Source: Desulfurococcales archaeon (GTDB taxonomy: Archaea; Thermoproteota; Thermoprotei_A; Sulfolobales; Ignisphaeraceae). Taken from it: 15,099 bases of DNA. The stretch is from positions 1 through 15,099 of the forward strand of contig JAMOOB010000101.1 of the NCBI GenBank assembly GCA_027066265.1, given 5' to 3'. The position numbers and the translations under genes are program-made. Every line of letters starts with the position of its first letter. The stretch's first letter is position 1. The notes under the pieces were generated by a model. It was not told the origin of the DNA, did no database searches, and worked only from the letters and a program-made list of their open reading frames with translations. Positions 8,026 through 14,065 of the stretch are shown piece after piece.

Positions 8026-8653
8026 TCCTCCTCAGCAAGGGCTTGCACATCGATGCGTATGGACAGAACGCGCATAGAGGCGATGGCTCGGGTAGGGGCT
8101 CCGTACCCTCCCTGAGGTGATGACTCAGCTTACGAGCTCGCTCAACGACCCAATCCACTAGGTGACGGTTCTTGCGAACCTCGTAGACCCACAGAGGCTT
8201 CCTGGGATCGGTTGATAGGTACGCTATGTACCCACGTCTGCAGCCAACTATATCCATGTATATCGATACCTGTGCCATATGTTCTTTCGGCGGTTCGTCG
8301 ACCTTCTTGGACACCACCTTGAGCTCGATTATTACATCGAGATCGGGGTGGTACGCATCTACCCTGCCAACTATCGTTACATCGCCGTAGCGCTTCGACA
8401 CCGGAACCTCGATAACGAAGCCATAGTCAGCGAGCCTCTCAAGCACCGCACGATGAACCGCGGTACCGATCTCCATCGACGCTATGTTTATCGAGCACAT
8501 GGGGTTGGTACGGTCGTAGAACGAGCGCCTAAGACATTGAAGAGCCTCCGAGACGCTGATCTTGGTAGAATCATCGCTTCTCCTCCTAGACGATAGATAG
8601 TATCTGCAGACAGCCTCGGAAACGATGTCCTTGATATCGATGGTCGTGACCAT
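8012..8653 (-). CDS. Cas4-like PD-(D/E)XK nuclease with four-cysteine iron-sulphur site
   Basis: 213 residues. All hallmarks of the Cas4/RecB-type nuclease family are visible in order: first cysteine C40 in the CLRRSFY motif, H67 in GTAVH, D99 in VGRVDAY, E110 and K112 in IIELKVV, Q128 in the AQVSIYM motif, and the C-terminal trio C194, C197 and C203 in CAFCPYASMC. In the family, D/E/K bind the catalytic metal, the histidine and glutamine complete the active site and the four cysteines hold a 4Fe-4S cluster; members cut or resect DNA ends. Length is normal for Cas4. No other cas gene or array is nearby, and such nucleases are known in crenarchaeal viruses such as rudiviruses, where they act in genome processing. 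Start ATG 8653 faces the divergent zinc-finger gene across 51 nt. A role in viral recombination or replication is likely. Confidence 0.9.
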   Translation of the reverse strand: MVTTIDIKDIVSEAVCRYYLSSRRRSDDSTKISVSEALQCLRRSFYDRTNPMCSINIASMEIGTAVHRAVLERLADYGFVIEVPVSKRYGDVTIVGRVDAYHPDLDVIIELKVVSKKVDEPPKEHMAQVSIYMDIVGCRRGYIAYLSTDPRKPLWVYEVRKNRHLVDWVVERARKLSHHLREGTEPLPEPSPLCAFCPYASMCKPLLRRKRFK

Positions 8654-8666
8654 GCTCTCGAAAGCA

Positions 8667-8690
8667 CGTTTTAAAACGCACAGTAATAAA
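8667..8690. promoter_or_regulatory. Compact divergent promoter region
   Basis: The only 51 nt between the two divergent starts hold a perfect 12-bp palindrome CGTTTTAAAACG (8667-8678). Its centre is about 32 nt ahead of the plus-strand ATG 8705, right for a TATA box. On the minus strand TTTATTA (8684-8690) is centred about 34 nt before ATG 8653. The two boxes face each other and overlap in reach, so the genes probably compete for transcription. The palindrome could also be an operator. Confidence 0.5.
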
Positions 8691-8704
8691 CACCGGGGAT
8701 ACGC

Positions 8705-9124
8705 ATGAAGTTCGAGCTGGCTCGATACATAGTCTTCCTCGCAATGTCTAACAAGCCCAAGCTCGAGGCATTGAAGCTCTACATCATGGGTCTATCCAAG
8801 AGCGAGGCAGCTAGGAGAGCTGGGATATCGGTTGGATCACTTGAAGGGGTTCTTAACAAGGTCAGGGAGTATGGGCTTAGACCGTGGAACTGCGACGAAG
8901 TACGTAGATTCATAGAAATCGTGGAGAGGGAAGTTAATGAAGCGTTCGAGAGTAACAGAGATGGGAAAAAGGTTGTTTGCAGAATATGCGGGGCAATCAT
9001 CGAGAACGATCCGAGGATCCGCTCTATGCACCTCCTCTCCCACATGAAGACCGTCGAGAAGATCGCTCTTCGTCTCTTGGAAGCGTCGAGGTGTCGATCC
9101 ACTCCATCCCACCTACCTCGATGA
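8705..9124 (+). CDS. HTH plus C2H2 zinc-finger putative transcription regulator
   Basis: 139 residues from ATG 8705, with GGGGAT just upstream. Residues about 15-57 carry a helix-turn-helix of the resolvase/transposase-like type (LSKSEAARRAGISVGSLEGV). Residues 92-113 form a C2H2 zinc finger, C92-x2-C95-x13-H109-x3-H113. HTH and small zinc-finger proteins are common transcription regulators in crenarchaeal viruses, so a DNA-binding regulator is likely. It is the only plus-strand gene between 1 and 13 kb and is divergent from the nuclease gene, so autoregulation through the shared 51-nt region is plausible. Its last 101 nt overlap the convergent minus gene 9024-9449; the zinc finger lies mostly before that overlap. 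Confidence 0.82.
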   Translation: MKFELARYIVFLAMSNKPKLEALKLYIMGLSKSEAARRAGISVGSLEGVLNKVREYGLRPWNCDEVRRFIEIVEREVNEAFESNRDGKKVVCRICGAIIENDPRIRSMHLLSHMKTVEKIALRLLEASRCRSTPSHLPR

Positions 9125-9449
9125 TCCTCGCGTTTTTCTCCTTCAGCACCTTCTTGATGTCTAGATACATCGCGCACCTAGGATAGGCGTAGCCAATCAT
9201 AGAGATGCCTACGAGCACCAGCAGCGGCAGCGGTACGTAGCGAACGTGTCTCAGGTCGTTCATCAGCACCTCCTCAACGATGCGCCTAGCTATGTACCTA
9301 CCATGCTCCCGTACTTCTGGAGCCACCTTCACGACCTCTCCGTCTATCGATATCCCTTCATCGGTCTCTACGCAGACATTGAAGTGCAGCAATGATTTCA
9401 TGCTGTCGATAGCTGACTTGAGGAGTAGGAGAAGCGTTCTCTGGCTCAT
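9024..9449 (-). CDS. Hypothetical protein with one hydrophobic segment
   Basis: 141 residues from ATG 9449, which overlaps the upstream stop as ATGA, with GGAGGTG 8 nt before it; a GTG at 9458 is less well placed. The N-terminus is a helix (SQRTLLLLLKSAIDSMKSLL). Residues 71-90 (YVPLPLLVLVGISMIGYAYP) are hydrophobic and could be one membrane or buried segment. The C-terminus after residue 120 is Arg/Ser-rich and of poor quality, probably because this stretch is also antisense to the end of the convergent zinc-finger gene (101-nt tail-to-tail overlap). Not recognised. It is the last gene of a three-gene unit with the excisionase-like HTH protein and the acidic-tailed protein. Confidence 0.68.
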   Translation of the reverse strand: MSQRTLLLLLKSAIDSMKSLLHFNVCVETDEGISIDGEVVKVAPEVREHGRYIARRIVEEVLMNDLRHVRYVPLPLLVLVGISMIGYAYPRCAMYLDIKKVLKEKNARIIEVGGMEWIDTSTLPRDEERSSRRSSCGRGGA

Positions 9450-9679
9450 TGTAGGCACACCTCCATGATTCTGTTCATGATCTCCTCGGCTAGCTCCCTA
9501 TCCATGTTCTTCTCCATGAACCTCCTCAGAGAATCGATCTCTATCACGTACTCGCCGAACATCGTTCTGCATACGAGCTCCCCCCTTCTACAGAGCCGAC
9601 GCAGATACACGTTGGTGACGCCCAGCATCCTAGCTACGTACGCTAGCTCGATGTACTTACCTAGAACGCACCTAGGCAT
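9446..9679 (-). CDS. Excisionase/MerR-type small HTH DNA-binding protein
   Basis: 77 residues from ATG 9679; GAGGTG 8 nt upstream supports this start over the GTG at 9688. Residues 11-50 fit the winged-helix 'excisionase family' pattern (ELAYVARMLGVTNVYLRRLC, then RRGELVCRTMFGEYVIEIDS). This is a first helix, a 'lgV' turn, a recognition helix and an 'RRGEL' wing, followed by a hydrophobic strand. The tail (52-77) is a charged helix. In the family such proteins bind and bend DNA, as recombination directionality factors or repressors. No integrase is visible here, so a transcription regulator is as likely as an excisionase. It is translationally coupled to the gene on either side. Confidence 0.78.
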   Translation of the reverse strand: MPRCVLGKYIELAYVARMLGVTNVYLRRLCRRGELVCRTMFGEYVIEIDSLRRFMEKNMDRELAEEIMNRIMEVCLQ

Positions 9680-9684
9680 GTTAT

Positions 9685-10455
9685 TCACACCTCGATTCCC
9701 TGGCTCCTAAGCTCTTCCTCCAACTGCTTCAGCTCCTCATCGCTTATCTCTGATCCCTCTTCGCCTTGCTCATCGATCCCAGCACTATCTATGTTCTCGG
9801 CGGTCTCGGTCTCGCTTCTCGTTGGCTCGGTGCTTGCCTCGCTAAGTCTCTGCAGATCGCTTATCGTCTCGGCTACGATGGTTCCCCCAACCTCTCCGCG
9901 CTCCAGCAACGTGGCTACCTCCGCGAACAGAACGTTGTTCCCGGGTCTAGACTGCCTCAACCTGAAGAACGCTGCCCTAGCCCTAGCAACGCCGCTCGCG
10001 TAGAGCCTTCTAGCCAGCGAGATCGTGTTCGTATCGTTGCGCGGTATGTACATAACCACGACGCTGCCCACGAAAGCCCTGATCCTATCCGAGAGGATCT
10101 CCGCCTCCACAACAACGTTCCTCGACTCTAGGATCCCCATGATCTCGTCCAGCGCATCCTCCTTCTCGACCCTGATATCATCGACGAAGCCACCGGGGCT
10201 AGCAACGAACGAGAGCTTGGGGTACCGACCCTCCATCACCGCATCCACCAGGTGCTCGAAGCCCATCGCCCTGGACTTGGCTATGTAAGTCATGGTTCTG
10301 GGGGGATCCGAATCGATGAGGCACTCGATCCTTGCACGAGTATAGTTCGTCACGCTACCCAGCAGCTCGATGTGTATAGCCAGACACGTCTCTCGCTTCA
10401 TCTCCCTCCTAACCACCTTCATAAGGTCTTGAATCGTTTCGAAGACCACGGACAT
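9685..10455 (-). CDS. Hypothetical protein with acidic C-terminal tail
   Basis: 256 residues from ATG 10455. The frame is open further to 10527, but the extension contains the TATA box (10488-10505), and CGGTGGTT lies just ahead of ATG 10455, so the shorter form is chosen. Residues 1-200 look alpha/beta, with strands at CLAIHIELLG and VVVMYIPRN and Arg-rich helices around 145-170. Residues 206-249 are a disordered, strongly acidic tail rich in Glu, Asp and Ser. An acidic tail following a folded basic domain is seen in single-strand DNA-binding proteins and other replication-hub proteins, so a nucleic-acid-binding role is possible, but no motif proves it. It is the first gene of a three-gene leftward unit and lies beside the large non-coding region. 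Confidence 0.72.
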   Translation of the reverse strand: MSVVFETIQDLMKVVRREMKRETCLAIHIELLGSVTNYTRARIECLIDSDPPRTMTYIAKSRAMGFEHLVDAVMEGRYPKLSFVASPGGFVDDIRVEKEDALDEIMGILESRNVVVEAEILSDRIRAFVGSVVVMYIPRNDTNTISLARRLYASGVARARAAFFRLRQSRPGNNVLFAEVATLLERGEVGGTIVAETISDLQRLSEASTEPTRSETETAENIDSAGIDEQGEEGSEISDEELKQLEEELRSQGIEV

Positions 10456-10487
10456 CGGAACCACCGATACACAGAACGCAGCACAGA

Positions 10488-10505
10488 GGTATATAAGCTT
10501 ATACG
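10488..10505 (-). promoter_or_regulatory. TATA promoter for the three-gene unit 9024-10455
   Basis: On the minus strand the site reads GTATAAGCTTATATACCT. The TTATATA core is centred about 38 nt before ATG 10455, the same distance as in the other promoters here. The palindromic AAGCTT within it could serve as an operator. Confidence 0.6.
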
Positions 10506-10527
10506 AAGAAACACCGAGAACCACCAA

Positions 10528-10913
10528 GAACCAGCATATCCATAAACAGTTTCGACCGGGTCAAGATCTCCTTACGACGATTATTCAATGCTTAGTCATT
10601 CGAAACCCCCTCATCCAGACCATCCCCCCGGCTCAATTCTTTCGATGACCCAGCGATGGCGCCTATTTTATAAATTACTAGTAGACCCCTCTTCAGAATA
10701 ATCTTCAGAGCTATGGACTTACTGGTCTTACTAGCATAGAATTGCCCCCGTCGCGCGGCTCGTCGGAGGGATGGAACGGTTCCGTGGGATTGTCTACTGA
10801 TTCGATTGTGACTCGTTTATGTTGTTTGTGTTAGCCGAAAGTATTCAGATGTATATAGAATTTCACGGCGTGACGAATTTTTAAGCGGGCTAAGCAAGGT
10901 GTCTTGGGTTACT
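10528..10913. other. Non-coding region: candidate replication origin or non-coding RNA locus
   Basis: No frame longer than about 20 codons is open here on either strand. The region contains an imperfect hairpin and an inverted repeat (10745-10783), a direct repeat TCTTCAGA twice (10691-10707), and three TTACT(A/G)G copies within 10674-10735. AT-rich TATA-like boxes occur at 10662-10675, 10850-10860 and 10874-10886. A promoter at its right edge points leftward into it. The plus-strand base bias appears to change across it. Together this suggests an origin, a structured RNA gene or both. Confidence 0.45.
10745..10783. repeat. GC-rich hairpin plus adjacent inverted repeat
   Basis: CCCCCG (10745-10750) can pair with CGGAGGG (10764-10770) with one bulged A and a 13-nt loop. 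It is followed at once by the inverted repeat GGAACGGTTCC (10773-10783). The two form a GC-rich core in an otherwise AT-rich gap. Confidence 0.5.
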
Positions 10914-10931
10914 GGGGTATAAAAAACGTTC
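10914..10931 (-). promoter_or_regulatory. Near-consensus promoter facing the non-coding region
   Basis: On the minus strand the site reads GAACGTTTTTTATACCCC, differing from the promoter at 13917-13936 (GAACGCTTTTTATACCCC) by a single base. Transcription would start near 10896 and run into 10.5-10.9 kb, where no gene begins for 440 nt. The T6 run directly after the helicase stop codon means it could instead, or also, act as a terminator for the helicase transcript. Confidence 0.55.
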
Positions 10932-12471
10932 ATGGTTGCTGCGATAGGTACCTGAGGCGGTAATTAATGAATTCGAGGATGTTGTGCTCGAGATGCGTCA
11001 GGAAATCGGCTGGGTGTGGGTAGTCACGTACGATGCAATGGTTCTCTACGTAGTCCTTCATGAAGAACCTGAGCGCGTCCATCATCCTCTTGTCGAGTAT
11101 GATCACGAGGTGGGGCATGGTGTGGATACGTATGAATCTGAAGAGCGCCTGGACGTTGCTAGCCATGTTGATCATGTACATGCTTCGCTTGATCAGGGGG
11201 TCTCTCCATCCCAGAGCTTTCTTTAGCTGTGGATGTAGGTTGAACTTGATGGTGTCCCAGTCCCATCCTTGGTACAGCGCTATCACCACGTCCTTGTTTA
11301 TCGACACTCCTCGGTACAGCCTGTCGTTGGGGACGATGATCACGTTCCTCGATCTGTAGGCGCGTTTGATATCATCTCCGTAGTACGCGTAGATGTTGTG
11401 CTTCCACAGCTCCTCCACTACTGCCTGCGCCACCCTCTTGTTCGGCACCACTATTCCGTGGGATAGCCCCGCCTTGCTCGTTATCGACATGATGTCCCTG
11501 ATGATGTTCACGACGACGCTGATCTCCTTCTCCGCGGCGGTGCTGGATCTCCAGAGCGGTGTGTAGAGAAGCATGTCCTTCACGGGCTTGTCTATTGGTA
11601 TCTCGGTACGTGTAAAGATCTCTACGCTGGGGTTAGCCGTGAGAACGACCTCGATGGGCGTAGCCGATAGCGCTATCACGGCGTGTGCGTGGAACGGTAG
11701 TATCGGTGCTATGTATATCCTTCGCTCGTGGTCGTATATCCATGTGCTCGCTATCTTCTCGCCGATCCTCTCAAGGATCTCGTCCCCGCTCGCTACCATT
11801 GCTCGAACGGTTGTTTCGTGAATGCTGTAGCTCTCCATAGCGGTAGCGAGGTCATCGAATTCGTCGATCACCACCACCAGGCTGTTCACGGCTTCCTTGA
11901 GGAGCATCGATAGTATCGCTGCTCCCACGTACGTCGTCACGAACATGATGTGCTCGCTCTTCGCGGCTAGCCTTATGCATGTCCACAGCTCTCGTAGGAA
12001 CGGGCATTGTCCCTCCCTCCTCTTTCTGCAGATATGCATGCAGTAGATCCATACCAGGCACGTCGATGGCAGCCTCGCTACTATGTCTCTAGACAGAGGT
12101 AGATCGAAGCGCTGCAGAACGATCTGCCTAAGGTTCTTGATATGTTCGTGGAGGGGGCAGTCATCGAGCTCGTCCTTCATCAGCAGCTTCACTACTCGCA
12201 GCTTTCGGTACTGAACGACTTCGGGCACATCAAGGATCTTCTTCGCGTGGGAAGGCTTCGCCCTTTCGAAGACCGCGTCTCTCAATGTTCGTCTAGGAAG
12301 TGCGAATATCCATATCGCTGGGTATGACTTGGCTAGCTCTATCATGGTCTTGGTCTTTCCCACGCCTGGGTAGCCCTTCACCACCGCTACCCGCGTCTTT
12401 TCGTAGCTCTTCGTTTTCTTGACCCAGTTCAGCATCGCCGTGATCGCGTCGATGGTCTTGTGGCTGACCAT
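10930..12471 (-). CDS. Superfamily 2 helicase (DEFD box) with a cysteine cluster, XPD/DinG-like layout
   Basis: 513 residues from ATG 12471. ATG 12477 overlaps the upstream stop, but AGGAG then touches the start; for 12471 it is correctly spaced. Helicase motifs are in order: Walker A GYPGVGKT (33-40), motif II DEFD (203-206), motif III SATP (269-272), a motif V-like RGVSI (387-391), and motif VI QALFRFIR (441-448) with both arginines. Between motifs I and II lie six cysteines (105, 138, 144, 148, 156, 165), where XPD and DinG helicases hold a 4Fe-4S cluster, though the spacing here is different. The expected activity is ATP-driven DNA or RNA unwinding in viral replication, recombination or transcription. 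It is translationally coupled to the Cys/His-rich gene upstream. Helicase assignment is firm, subfamily uncertain. Confidence 0.85.
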   Translation of the reverse strand: MVSHKTIDAITAMLNWVKKTKSYEKTRVAVVKGYPGVGKTKTMIELAKSYPAIWIFALPRRTLRDAVFERAKPSHAKKILDVPEVVQYRKLRVVKLLMKDELDDCPLHEHIKNLRQIVLQRFDLPLSRDIVARLPSTCLVWIYCMHICRKRREGQCPFLRELWTCIRLAAKSEHIMFVTTYVGAAILSMLLKEAVNSLVVVIDEFDDLATAMESYSIHETTVRAMVASGDEILERIGEKIASTWIYDHERRIYIAPILPFHAHAVIALSATPIEVVLTANPSVEIFTRTEIPIDKPVKDMLLYTPLWRSSTAAEKEISVVVNIIRDIMSITSKAGLSHGIVVPNKRVAQAVVEELWKHNIYAYYGDDIKRAYRSRNVIIVPNDRLYRGVSINKDVVIALYQGWDWDTIKFNLHPQLKKALGWRDPLIKRSMYMINMASNVQALFRFIRIHTMPHLVIILDKRMMDALRFFMKDYVENHCIVRDYPHPADFLTHLEHNILEFINYRLRYLSQQP

Positions 12472-12473
12472 GG

Positions 12474-12998
12474 TCATCTCCTCATCGTTGCCCGCAGCAT
12501 CCTTGCTATCGCCTCGATGTTGATCTCCCTGGCTATGCGTAGAATGCCGCAGTTCCTACGGCTGCAGTAACCCATTGCAACGCCTGTGCACGTTCCGTGT
12601 CTCCTTGGGATGGTTCTCCAATGCTCGTATCCATGAATCAGGTACTCTAGGACGGTTGCTCCACCGATCCTACCATTCGAGATCTCTTGAACATGGTGCG
12701 CGATGTCTATCAACGCACCTTCGTCGATGCATAGCATGGCTAGTACTGCCCCGATGACTTCGAAGAACGCTTGCTCTGGATAGGTCTTGACACGTATCGT
12801 GGGGTCGATGTTGGTTACGTGGGGCTCGATTGTGTAGATGCCGCTGATTAGATGATCCACGACTTGGTGCAGGGGGCACCCGGCTCGCTTGAGAACGACG
12901 GAGACCATCCTCAAAGCGGTCAGTCCATCGACCTCGATTGTCTCGGTGCACCAAGGAGCCGAAACGGATTTATAGTCCTCGCTACCACCGCTCGACAC
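12474..12998 (-). CDS. Cys/His-rich hypothetical protein coupled to the helicase
   Basis: 174 residues from GTG 12998, chosen because GGTGAGA lies 3-4 nt ahead. The frame is open to 13022, and ATG 12908 is a shorter alternative that would cut into a predicted helix. The protein is mainly helical. The C-terminal part contains H134, C137, C145 and C150 (RRHGTCTG, then GYCSRRNC), a likely metal-binding site, followed by a basic helix (ILRIAREINIEAIARMLRAT). Its stop overlaps the helicase ATG (12477), so the two proteins are probably made together and may act as partners, for instance as a loader or DNA-binding subunit. That is inferred from coupling only; the family is not recognised. Confidence 0.68.
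   Translation of the reverse strand: MSSGGSEDYKSVSAPWCTETIEVDGLTALRMVSVVLKRAGCPLHQVVDHLISGIYTIEPHVTNIDPTIRVKTYPEQAFFEVIGAVLAMLCIDEGALIDIAHHVQEISNGRIGGATVLEYLIHGYEHWRTIPRRHGTCTGVAMGYCSRRNCGILRIAREINIEAIARMLRATMRR
12966..12978 (+). promoter_or_regulatory. Possible TATA box for the membrane-protein gene
   Basis: GGATTTATAGTCC, nearly palindromic, with TTTATA centred about 65 nt before ATG 13036. It lies within the 5' end of the opposite gene, where its complement encodes Asp-Tyr-Lys-Ser, so it may be coincidental. Confidence 0.3.
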
Positions 12999-13035
12999 GG
13001 GTCTCACCGCCCGGAGCCCCACCCCGGTCTATGCC

Positions 13036-13344
13036 ATGGCTGGGCTGAAAAACATGATGAGACGCATCGTTCTCCTGATCGTGTTCACGGTTATCTTCTT
13101 CGCTGTGGTTCTAGCTATATGCACGCATCTTCTGCGTGAGTATGGCTACCTTGTTGCCGGCGGCGTGGCTATATTGATATACGTTCTGTACCTGCTCGCG
13201 ATGTGTTTTGTTATAGAATGGATAATACACAGCCGCGCTGATGAGAACGTTTCTCCGCATACCGAGCACACGCGTCTGTCTGTAGATAGACGCGTGGCGC
13301 ACATCGTCGATGCTTCGCGCATAGCCTCCGCAACGATCTCGTAG
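13036..13344 (+). CDS. Small two-pass membrane protein
   Basis: 102 residues from ATG 13036. The N-terminus has basic residues (K5, R9, R10), then transmembrane helix 1 at 11-29 (IVLLIVFTVIFFAVVLAIC), a short loop, and helix 2 at 38-64 (YLVAGGVAILIYVLYLLAMC, continuing). A polar tail of about 38 residues follows. By the positive-inside rule both termini would face the cytoplasm. No strong ribosome binding site is seen. The last 199 nt overlap the convergent zinc-finger gene, so part of helix 2 and the tail are antisense to it. Helix 1 is not, which argues the frame is real. It could be a viral envelope, lysis or host-membrane protein; nothing distinguishes these. Confidence 0.58.
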   Translation: MAGLKNMMRRIVLLIVFTVIFFAVVLAICTHLLREYGYLVAGGVAILIYVLYLLAMCFVIEWIIHSRADENVSPHTEHTRLSVDRRVAHIVDASRIASATIS

Positions 13345-13535
13345 ACTCGTCGAACCACTAAACATGCTGATAGGTGTGACTCGATCCTTACGCTCCTGAG
13401 ATCCTTTCCGCACCAGCACCTTTCTCCGGGGTTTCCTAGTCCTAGGGCGTTTAGAGCGGCGTTTATGTAGGTGCATATGGGTCTATCCTCGCCGAGTAGG
13501 CACCTGATGAATGTCTTGAACGATGGGGGCTTCAT
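13146..13535 (-). CDS. Two-zinc-finger putative regulator
   Basis: 129 residues from ATG 13535. The start overlaps the upstream stop as ATGA, and GAGGTG lies 6 nt ahead; the longer frame to 13586 is rejected. There are two metal-binding motifs. The first is a C2HC-like finger, C40-x-C42-x11-H54-x3-C58 (RCWCGKDLRSVRIESHLSAC). The second is a classical C2H2 finger, C90-x2-C93-x12-H106-x4-H111 (CSVCGETFSSARLC, then IIHSITKH). Basic residues surround both. Such small zinc-finger proteins in archaeal viruses are usually DNA-binding regulators, so that is the likely role. It is the second gene of a leftward unit whose promoter (13917-13949) shares a box with the divergent plus-strand promoter. Confidence 0.78.
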   Translation of the reverse strand: MKPPSFKTFIRCLLGEDRPICTYINAALNALGLGNPGERCWCGKDLRSVRIESHLSACLVVRRVYEIVAEAMREASTMCATRLSTDRRVCSVCGETFSSARLCIIHSITKHIASRYRTYINIATPPATR

Positions 13536-13888
13536 TGCGTGCACCTCTTTGCCTGGATCAAGTCCTCTAATCTTCGGCGCAGCCACTTGAACTTTCGATG
13601 TAGCTCTTCCAGCCTCTTCCTATAGTACTCGTTCTCGTCCCTGATCTTCATTGCGACTCTGTCCATTGCCCGCCCCACGATCGGTAGGAGCGCTTCGATC
13701 CTCCTGATCTCGTCGTTGGATAGCTCTACGCGCTGCAGCTCGTTGATCACCTCGATCGCGGCTCGTATCCATGTCTTGGATGCCGTGACTAGACCGCCTT
13801 CGGACATAACGTTTTCTTCGACGAGTGCACGGGTACACATCTCTGCCTTGGTAACGAACTTCTCCAAGAGATTCACGAGGGGGTTCAT
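13532..13888 (-). CDS. Coiled-coil hypothetical protein
   Basis: 118 residues from ATG 13888, with GGGGATCGGGA ahead. The protein is all helical. Residues about 48-118 are a charged heptad-rich stretch with RKRLEELHRKFKWLRRRLED near the end, so a dimeric coiled coil is likely. There are two cysteines and no membrane segment. It is the first gene after the minus-strand promoter at 13917-13949, and its stop overlaps the start of the two-zinc-finger gene, so the two are co-expressed and might form one regulatory complex. No known family is recognised. Confidence 0.72.
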   Translation of the reverse strand: MNPLVNLLEKFVTKAEMCTRALVEENVMSEGGLVTASKTWIRAAIEVINELQRVELSNDEIRRIEALLPIVGRAMDRVAMKIRDENEYYRKRLEELHRKFKWLRRRLEDLIQAKRCTQ

Positions 13889-13916
13889 TCCCGATCCCCG
13901 TCCCCGTCTATCCTCT

Positions 13917-13949
13917 GGGGGTATAAAAAGCGTTCTTGATCCAAGGCTC
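13917..13949 (-). promoter_or_regulatory. Consensus promoter with upstream GAGCCTTGG box
   Basis: On the minus strand: GAGCCTTGG (13941-13949), 5 nt, then AGAACGCTTTTTATACCCCC (13917-13936). TTTTTATA is centred about 37 nt before ATG 13888. The 20-nt core is identical to the plus-strand promoter at 14921-14940. Confidence 0.75.
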
Positions 13950-13961
13950 CTCTCCTCCTCT

Positions 13962-13996
13962 TCCTACTCTCCTATCCTATTCTACTAGGAGTAGGA
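13962..13996. repeat. Inverted repeat in a pyrimidine-rich tract between divergent promoters
   Basis: TCCTACTCTCCTA (13962-13974) pairs with TAGGAGTAGGA (13986-13996) with a two-nucleotide bulge and an 11-nt loop. It lies between the two divergent promoters in a roughly 40-nt tract of almost only C and T on the plus strand (13946-13983). A regulator binding site or a melting or triplex-prone element is possible. Confidence 0.5.
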
Positions 13997-14005
13997 GGGC
14001 GCGAT

Positions 14006-14039
14006 GAGCCTCGGCTCGCGAACGCTTTAAGTAGCCCCC
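14006..14039 (+). promoter_or_regulatory. Consensus promoter with upstream GAGCCTCGG box
   Basis: GAGCCTCGG (14006-14014), then GAACGCTTTAAGTAGCCCCC (14020-14039). CTTTAAGTA is centred about 37 nt before ATG 14066. The box-to-core spacing equals that of the divergent promoter at 13917-13949. GAGCC/GGCTC also forms a short inverted repeat (14006-14017). Confidence 0.7.
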
Positions 14040-14065
14040 TACGAGCGGTGGGGTGGGTGGTTGGG

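Noticed and set aside
8012..8653. CRISPR-Cas locus suggested by the Cas4-like gene
   Set aside because: No repeat-spacer array and no other cas gene are present; solitary Cas4-like nucleases are known in archaeal viruses.
9446..9679. Integrase/excisionase module with attachment site
   Set aside because: The HTH protein resembles excisionases, but no recombinase gene, tRNA end or flanking direct repeat is visible in the window.
10591..10650. tRNA-like fragment with a GGTTTCGAATGA loop on the minus strand
   Set aside because: No matching acceptor, D-arm or anticodon stems could be folded around it.
10819..10884. Plus-strand 21-codon frame in the non-coding region
   Set aside because: It has no ribosome binding site, no promoter in the right orientation and ordinary short-frame length for chance.
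13111..13476. Minus-strand 121-codon frame overlapping the zinc-finger gene
   Set aside because: It is an out-of-frame, Arg-rich shadow; the frame with two intact zinc fingers and a coupled ATGA start is the real one.
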